Position numbers and translations under genes: made by a program. The notes beneath the pieces were generated by a model. It saw only the letters and a list, made by a program, of their open reading frames with translations. It did no database searches and was not told where the DNA came from. A stretch of 64,000 nucleotides of DNA from Trichosphaerium sp. ATCC 40318 (taxonomy: Eukaryota > Discosea > Flabellinia > Trichosidae), in assembly GCA_038496445.1 (NCBI GenBank), contig JALMLS010000423.1, forward strand, positions 217,445-281,444, in the 5' to 3' direction. This document shows positions 57,738-64,000 of this stretch, one piece after another; within the stretch, counting starts at the first letter, position 1; each line of letters opens with the position of its first letter.

Positions 57738-59679
57738 TTATTCTTCAGTTACAAGGATCAATTCAGAACCAGCATTGATGTTCTTCCACATGGACATGGT
57801 GTACATTTGTGTGCTCAAGTAGTATCCAGCACCGGCTTCAATAGTGGAAGGAACAGTGATTGTTACATTTGCTTGACCTTCGCCTTGATCGACGAGAGCA
57901 AATCCAGTTGAAACAGTTTCGAACTTCTTGTTTAGGGATACAACAAGGCTGCTTGGTTCAGCAGCGTAATAGCCAACTTCTACGACTTGGTCGGAACCAA
58001 TTTGTAGGTTTTCAGGCTGGGCGATAGTGGCAACGCTACTAGCATCACTAAAAACAAACAGTTAGTACACAAGAAACGCCAACATTTTCTGAGAAAAACA
58101 AAAAACAGAAATTTACACGTACATGATTGAACGCTTGCCAGGGCAGTTGTTGTTATTGTTGTTATTGTTGTTGTTGTTGTTATTGTTGTTGTTGTTATTG
58201 TTGTTTTTGCTTGAACGCGCAAAGGTAATGTAGTTCAAGTTGAACTCAGCAGCAGTGAACTTAACAAGGACCTTACGTTTTCCTGCGTTGATCTTACCAA
58301 AGGTTTCTGTAACGCTTTTGAATGTTTGCCATCCGCCAGTTGTTTTGAACTCGAATTTCCTTACTTTGTTGTTGATTTCGATCAACAGGCTCTTATCTTG
58401 TCTTTTTGGGTCTCTGTCATCTGAAGCTACACGAACAGTAATATCGTAATCGCCTGATTGAGTAAAGTCTACATCGTATTCAACCCATTCGCCGTTTTGA
58501 ACCCAACCAATGTTACAAACACCGTTGTTATCAAGGGTAGCTTGTAAATCGACAAGGTGGGATCTTCCAGAGTTGTACGGAGCGCAGTTTGACTTTCCTT
58601 TGGAGAAAGAATAAGCAAAAACAAAGAAAAGACCAAAAAAAAAGCGATGAAGTCTGTTCAATGACTAAACGTACCTTGGTTACCGTTACCCTTATCCTCA
58701 AACCTTCTAAAGTTCTGAGCTTGAACTGTACCAGGAGCGCGGTTATTGATGTTTCTTGGAGGTGGAGGGTTGTTGTTGTTATTATTATTGTTGTTGTTGT
58801 TGTTATTGTTGTTATTGTTGTTGTTGTTGTTGTTATTGTTCCTTGGAGGTGGAGGATTGCTGCTACCGTCATATTTCTTAACAAGGGATCCTTCTTTAAA
58901 GTTTCTTGGTTTAGCCTTACGAGCACTTTCGATTCTCGAACAAGGAGCTCTTTTACATTGACCAAGTTCGAATGTCCTGGCAGTACAACTTTCAGAAGTA
59001 CGTTTGAAAGTATCTGTCTTTGGACCGCCCTGGATACGGACGTATGCGCAACTGTAGTAGTCTACAATATTACCCATAGTACCACCGAACCAAGTCTAAA
59101 CATTAAAGCATAAGCAACAGACAAACGAAGGAAGAAAGCTAAAAACTGTTTTCTGATAAAAAAAAGAAATTGAAGGTTAATGATGTTATATAAACGTACC
59201 CAGCCCAAGATGTATACACCGTCTGGAATATGAGTTGGTACTTTTACTCTTGCTTCCAAAACTTTGTTATCAGTTCCGCAACGGCCACGAGCGCCAGCGC
59301 AAGATTCTGGTTTTCCGTCCCAGCATACGTAAGTGAAAGTAAAATCCTTGTGTGCTTGTCTGTCCCACATTTTATCCTTTGGTACAAGGGCTAAGCTAAC
59401 AAAACCATGTCTGTGACCATTTCTAGCCCAATTAACTTTCTCCATGTCTCCTCTCTTCCAAGTATCAACGATTGTCTTATCGTCGTATCTAGAACCAGTT
59501 TTTACACCTTTAATGTTCTCGCAAGGGCCTGAGCATCCCATATCTGGGCTTCCGCCTAAGCGACAACCTCCCGTTCCTCTATAACGAGGAAAAGGATGGG
59601 TCATGTAACTGTGCGCAGAGGTTGTTTGGAAGAAAACCGTGAGTGTTGCAATAATAAGCAACAGTGTGGTTGTGTTCAT
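57738..59679 (-). CDS. Secreted LPMO-like copper oxidase with CBM6 and polyasparagine linkers
   Basis: Four exons from ATG 59679. The signal peptide MNTTTLLLIIATLTVFFQTT plus SA is followed directly by His (HSYMTHPFPRYRG), which after cleavage would be the N-terminal His of a copper histidine brace. CRLGGSPDMGCSGPC, NWARNGHRHGFVSLALVP (second His), FTFTYVCWDGKPESC and, across an intron, ILGW plus TWFGGTMGNIVDYYSCAYVR give the usual disulphide-rich LPMO frame. A Lys/Arg-rich segment and a run of about 24 Asn (58769-58840) flanked by PPPPR lead to a CBM6-like module (NIGWVQNGEWVEYDVDF, GDYDITVRVASDDRD, TTGGWQTFKSV, NLNYITFARS). A second run of about 20 Asn (about 58147-58206) and a final beta-rich domain ending ILVTEE follow. 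Expected role: oxidative cleavage of cell-wall or other beta-linked polysaccharide outside the cell. The exact AA family is not identified. Confidence 0.75.
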
Positions 59680-61769
59680 GTTTATAGGTGTTTGATATTT
59701 TTATCGGTGATAGGTGTGTTATGTGTTGTGTAAGTGAATTTCTGGCCAAAACTAAACAGTTTTCGATGAGGAAGTTCCTTTCCCTAAAAAGGAAAGACTA
59801 ACTCCCGTATTGTCGTCAACTAAAAATTGTTTAAAGGTAGCTAGTAGTATACTACTACTAAGTGCAATTACACTTGTACAGAATTCAAAACGCAAACCTT
59901 ACGTATAAAAGAAAATAGAACTTTATTTCGCTCAAACACGCTTTAAATCCCTAGATGTTGTTATTGTGCGAAACTTACTGTTTTCAATGAGGTTTCTACT
60001 TATGAGCAAGATTGCCTAAGTTGAGCGTACTCCTCCGCCAAACTCGGAAGGGCGCCCAAAATGTAACATTGTCGGCTTACTGCAACAACGTATGAAGTAA
60101 TCGGAGACCTTTGAAATGTTAATAGTAGTTCGTAGATAGAATTCGATAAGGTCAAAAAGAACTTCTTCCTAAAGCATCATAGAGGTCTCTATAATTATTT
60201 TGTAGGCGCCAGCATGCTTCGGAACATCTTAGCCCAAAACACCGAGTTTCGCGCAAGATTTGCGCTAGTTGTTCTTACTTTGAAAGGAAATTCCTTTAGG
60301 CGTTAAATCTATGGACTAGCGCTTCGCTACTAGCGTATTGCATCATCTATTAAAGATGTACATGTTGCGTAGTTGCAAAATCATCCAGCACGGCGTTTTC
60401 CTTATTGCAAACTCGTGGCAAAGCCAACCACAAACACACCAAGTTTAGATTCACTTTTAAATTCTCCCACGTGGTAGCTGTGGCGTGATAAAACCACTTT
60501 ACTAAATCTCACACTGGACTCAAAGTAAACAAAGACAAATATCATGTATTACGAATAGAGATCTCTAAAAACAGCCAAGTGAATAGATAGAGTCATCAAC
60601 TCAAAAAGCATAAGGTTGTATTTACGTCAGTGTATCAGACAACTTGTCGAAACGGAGATGTTATCGGAAAGTGAAGTATTTCAAATATGGCTATTTTTTT
60701 CACAAATTGTTAATTTCTGTTTTCCGTACATACGAAAATCGACGCAATTACTAGTAAATGGTAGCATCAAAACAATTTAACAACAGTATCTGTGTTGCTA
60801 CAAAGTGAGAGCTCCCGGAATTGCTTCGAAATAAAACTTTGAAGATAGTTTTTTTTCTCACTACAACGCCACTTGTTTGCCGTTTGATACCTTATTATTA
60901 AATTCCTATAGCCACACGTACACATTATTTGATTGTTCATTAGTGGCAGAACTCATCAAGCTAAATTCAATTTGTAGTCGGATAAGCTGGTAAGCCACAA
61001 CGCCGATACAGATTCACAAATGAATAAGTCTTTTGACGACATTCTCAATTCAGTTTGACGTTTTGACATTGTGAGTGGCAAAATGTTAACGTAACTGACA
61101 CTGTAGGCTCAAGTACTTGTATGAAAGGATGTAGGATCTCTGTATGCTTGCGCTGGAGGTGTCATAGATATTTGGGTTTGAGTGTCAAATTTCTAACATT
61201 AAATTGTTCAAGCTGAAAGGAGACGCCACGTCCTAATGCGCTACATTACGTCAATTCCACAGAAACTAACACGTTATTGGTTGGAAACAAAATAATTATG
61301 AGCGTAAAGCTAGAAAGATTGTACGTGCTATGTTACTGTCGCGTTGGAAGCGTATTGCGTTTGTTATTAGCTAATATAGTGTAGGCTAGCCCAAAACCGT
61401 ACAAAACGTACTAAAGTAGGATTAGCGCGCGTCATAGATGCTGTGGGTAAACAAATGGGCGTTACGCACCTAGATGGTTGGTATGACGTTTCAACAAGCC
61501 AATTAGTCGAGACGAAGGCGCACTTTCATCTCAAGTACCCAAAAAGCAGCTAAAGAAATGCTTTTGAACTAAAAATCCCCAGAAAACGTTTCTCGGGCTC
61601 AATATCACGTATTATGTCGTACACGTTCCCAAATCATAGATGGGAGTCATGGCGCTTTCGGTATGAAACATGCAAACCGCCACCAGCTAGACTTTTATTC
61701 ACTTAAAACTTTTTAAATAAATACCGCTAATAGTCCTTTAGATCAGCACCCCACAACTTCTGGTCGAGT
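59680..61769. other. Long intergenic stretch, no gene recognised
   Basis: About 2.1 kb, the longest gene-free stretch in the window. No open frame over 60 codons, no splice-consistent exon chain, no tRNA-like or repeat structure that I can verify. It is the shared 5' region of the divergent LPMO-like and nuclease-fold genes. A noncoding RNA cannot be excluded. Confidence 0.45.
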
Positions 61770-63364
61770 ATGGCAAATCAGCAAATGCGTCTAGATTATA
61801 TTGGGAAGAGTCTGGGCGTTTTTGAGCTCTCTGGATGGTATAATATTATTATTGAAGATATCTTTGATCAAGGTGGACAAACTCTACTGTACGTTAGTTC
61901 ACAAATGATCCAAGCGTCTAGAAGTACACTGACACCATCTAGAAACAAGTACGGACGATCCTTAAGCAACCTACTAGCACTTATGTACCCCAATTATGCA
62001 TGGGATAAATCTCGCTTCAGGTTCGTGTTATTGCGTATGTACCTTGATGTAATATCCCTAGATGCGCTCCTAGAGGATACTGGCAAACTGTGCCAAACCA
62101 AAGCGCTTTTTTAAAGAAACTACAGAGTACTTACAAAATAACTAACAAGGACATGTGGTATGCTTTTGTTTTATTCTTCTTGGTTTTTTCTGTTTTTTTT
62201 TACATCATAACGCGGTGCCTAATACAGACTTTAAGGTATCGGATGTCTCGGTCACAAATTGAAGAACAAGGAGGAAAAGGTATACTTCGTTATTGGCCTC
62301 ATATACTCTATGTTCTTGATGCAAATACTGAATGGGAGTGGCATCGATTTAAGCACATGAATAAGACCTCAAAACAATTGTACGTTATCAGTTGATATAA
62401 CACAGTTTTTTAACAAGGCCTAAACACTCAAGCGAACTTGGTGGTTGCATGCTTTAAGTTTAAAAACATGCGTGTCTTTCAGAGACCACAAGGAGATAAA
62501 ATATCCTTGACTTCGCTTCAGATTTTAAAAGCTATTTTTAGTTCGAACAATTGTTCATTTTACAATGCTCACTGTTCTAGTTTACTGCTCCGTTGTATTA
62601 AATACCTTTTCCCAAATATGCATGTAATTGAAGAGCACTTGATTGGAATGTATGGTAGCGGACAACAATCCCTCACATTAGACATTTATGTGCCTAAATT
62701 AAAACTTGCCTTAGAATACCAAGGTAATTTTTTCTTCTTGTCGCACTAACACTGTCACATCTTACTCATATATTCACCTCTTAGGCGAGCACCATTATAA
62801 AGATGGTATATTTGCTGAACATTATGCGCTTGTACATCGTTCTTTAGACTCAGAAAAGATTCAACAATGCACAGATAATGGTAAGTATTTTCTCTTGTTT
62901 TTTTTTTCCTTCTTTGGTTTTCTTGTTTCTTTTAACACTAAGTTTAGATATTTGTCTTGTTCCTATCCCTTATGCGTACGAAATACACTGAATATTGAGA
63001 TACTCCAGACAACTCATATTCTGTTTTCTGTTTAGGTGGGCTGGTGATATTGGTACCATAGCTGCAACTATAAAGTATTACATGCCAACAGCTCCTTTGG
63101 ATGTTCCACGCTTTTCAAAACCTCTTCTTAACTTGAGACTGCCTGGACGAAAAGGTAAGAAAGAGTTAAGGCCAAAAATGGCGTTGTATAGCCAGCAAGG
63201 AATACTTCTTTTACCTCCTCTTACGTGATATGAACAACTTTTTTTCTAACTTTTTTATGATTCTTGAACTCTTATGTTACTATACAGGAGGTGATACTTT
63301 CATGAGACCACAACGAGTTGCACTATATAGAGTAAGAATTCTTGGTGACAACTACGCAGATTAG
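61770..63364 (+). CDS. Uncharacterised repeat protein with PD-(D/E)XK-like nuclease fold
   Basis: About six exons from ATG 61770 (MANQQMRLDYIGKSLGVFEL). Two N-terminal repeats match a pattern seen in many protist and algal proteins: GWYNIIIEDIFDQGGQTLL then YGRSLSNLLALMYPNYAW; and SQIEEQGGKGILRYWPHILY then WEWHRF. The C-terminal part is a restriction-endonuclease-like core: LTLDIYVPKLKLALEYQGEH (about 62675-62790), HYKDGIFAE, SLDSEKIQQC and GLVLIPIPYWWAGDIGT. The D...ExQG...K spacing is that of the PD-(D/E)XK fold (D in LDIYV, E in LEYQG). The last exon ends ILGDNYAD at 63364. Biochemical role unknown; a nuclease or nucleic-acid-binding role in an organelle or the nucleus is possible. The acceptor near 63040 is somewhat uncertain. 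Confidence 0.65.
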
Positions 63365-63815
63365 CTACCAGAATCAACGCTTCAGATGGACGGTATTGCA
63401 TACTAATTGACTGTGCTCAGCTATTGTACTCCATCTTACTTATTCCTCAAGATTTATTATGAGAAGACACTCAGAGTTATTTGTCACAGTGTTCTAGTAC
63501 AGAATTAGTTGAAAGACACTGCACATGCATTCTCAAAACGCTGCTTTATTTCTCCAAAACATTACCTGAATGTCTCCGCCTTCACAAAAGGATTCGGTAG
63601 TAGTCACAGCTCTCAATACCTCAACACTGTGTTTCCTAAGCACTAATGATATAAATACAAGAAGATGTAAACCACGTTTAGTCTTTAGGGGAAAACAGCC
63701 GCAAATAAAGCACAAGATTACTAGTTATGTCGTTCAAGTTTAAAAATATCATGATCTCATAATTTTAACGAGGAGCTCATTGAATATGGTAATGACGAGG
63801 CTGAACTTGGTTTAT
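63365..63815. other. Convergent 3' gap, no gene recognised
   Basis: 3' flanks of the nuclease-fold gene (plus) and the TauD-like gene (minus). Nothing else supported. Confidence 0.5.
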
Positions 63816-64000
63816 TTACTTAGATGGCTCAAACTGACCCTCAACAGTTGTACGGTGCATAACACGCAGTCCAACCTCTGAAACAGGCAACTGAGTCTCA
63901 GGAGATGCTTCATGACCAACAGCCAAATTATCACTAATTATCAAGTCTCCTTGTTCCCTAGAGTGTATTAGTCAACAAAAACGAAACAATATGGTTTTAA
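63816..64000 (-). CDS. TauD/TfdA-like 2-oxoglutarate dioxygenase, C-terminal exon (partial)
   Basis: Last exon 63957-63816, preceded by an acceptor with a good branch site (TGACTAATACACTCTAG, about 63958-63974); the rest of the gene lies beyond the right edge. It reads EQGDLIISDNLAVGHEASP, then GLRVMHRTTVEGQFEPSK-stop. This is the conserved end of TauD-like Fe(II)/2-oxoglutarate dioxygenases: GDxxxxDNxxxxHxA carries the distal iron-binding His, and RxxHRxTxxG carries the Arg that binds 2-oxoglutarate. The substrate cannot be told from this exon. Confidence 0.75.

Noticed and set aside
58589-59113. Plus-strand open frames with long Leu or Val/Ile runs near 58.7-59.0 kb
   Set aside because: They are antisense readings of the polyasparagine linker (AAC/AAT codons) of the LPMO-like gene.

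Overview
The window is nuclear eukaryotic DNA, AT-rich (roughly 36-38% GC by eye), gene-dense on both strands, with almost every gene cut by very short introns (mostly about 40-60 nt, donors GTATGT or GTACGT, branch sites like CTAAC or TACTAAC close to a TAG or CAG acceptor). The gene content points to a free-living amoeboid protist, most likely Amoebozoa: an SH2 domain C-terminal to a TKL-like kinase domain (the dictyostelid SHK layout), receptor tyrosine kinases, Rho and Ras-type GTPases, many F-box proteins and polyasparagine tracts. No mobile element, rRNA, tRNA or CRISPR array is visible. All gene models are read by eye from splice signals and reading frames, so exon edges are approximate and several first exons are unresolved.

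Layout, left to right. 0.8-3.0 kb: the Fip1 polyadenylation factor. 3.4-4.9 kb: an F-box fused to a degenerate Ras-like GTPase. 5.0-9.3 kb: a decayed F-box/LRR gene, a small secreted Lys/Asp-rich protein and an F-box/LRR remnant split by an inversion. 9.3-10.8 kb: a fucosyltransferase-like enzyme. 12.3-14.5 kb: a TAF1B/Rrn7-like RNA polymerase I factor. 15-17 kb: a multi-exon membrane protein. 17.1-22.4 kb: an F-box SNF2 helicase. 22.6-24.9 kb: an LRR remnant, an F-box/LRR gene and a second small Lys-rich membrane or secreted protein. 25-28.3 kb: on the minus strand, what reads as one Rho GTPase-TKL kinase-SAM polypeptide. 29.6-43.9 kb: three tandem receptor tyrosine kinase genes with von Willebrand A-type ectodomains, with inverted kinase fragments in front of copies 2 and 3. 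44.3-46.8 kb: an SHK-type protein whose kinase domain looks dead. 47.1-49.5 kb: a GAT-like domain joined to an RBR ubiquitin ligase. 50.2-51.5 kb: a dual-specificity phosphatase. 51.9-52.6 kb: a small single-pass Cys-rich receptor-like protein. 53.2-55.9 kb: an intact F-box/LRR gene and an F-box protein with membrane spans. 56.7-57.3 kb: a C2-like protein. 57.7-59.7 kb: a secreted LPMO-like protein with CBM6 and polyAsn linkers. 61.8-63.4 kb: a nuclease-fold protein. 63.8 kb to the edge: the 3' exon of a TauD-like dioxygenase.

Two themes stand out. The first is phosphotyrosine signalling: receptor kinases (two copies carry a YVDM PI3K-type docking site), an SH2 pseudokinase next to them, a phosphatase and a small receptor with tail tyrosines. 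The second is domain shuffling around ubiquitination and GTPases: seven F-box loci, with the F-box joined to a GTPase, to a SNF2 helicase and to a membrane protein, plus Rho-kinase and GAT-RBR fusions. The palindrome CACGTG is also strikingly frequent (about 50 sites against about 7 expected from composition), in introns, coding sequence and intergenic DNA alike.
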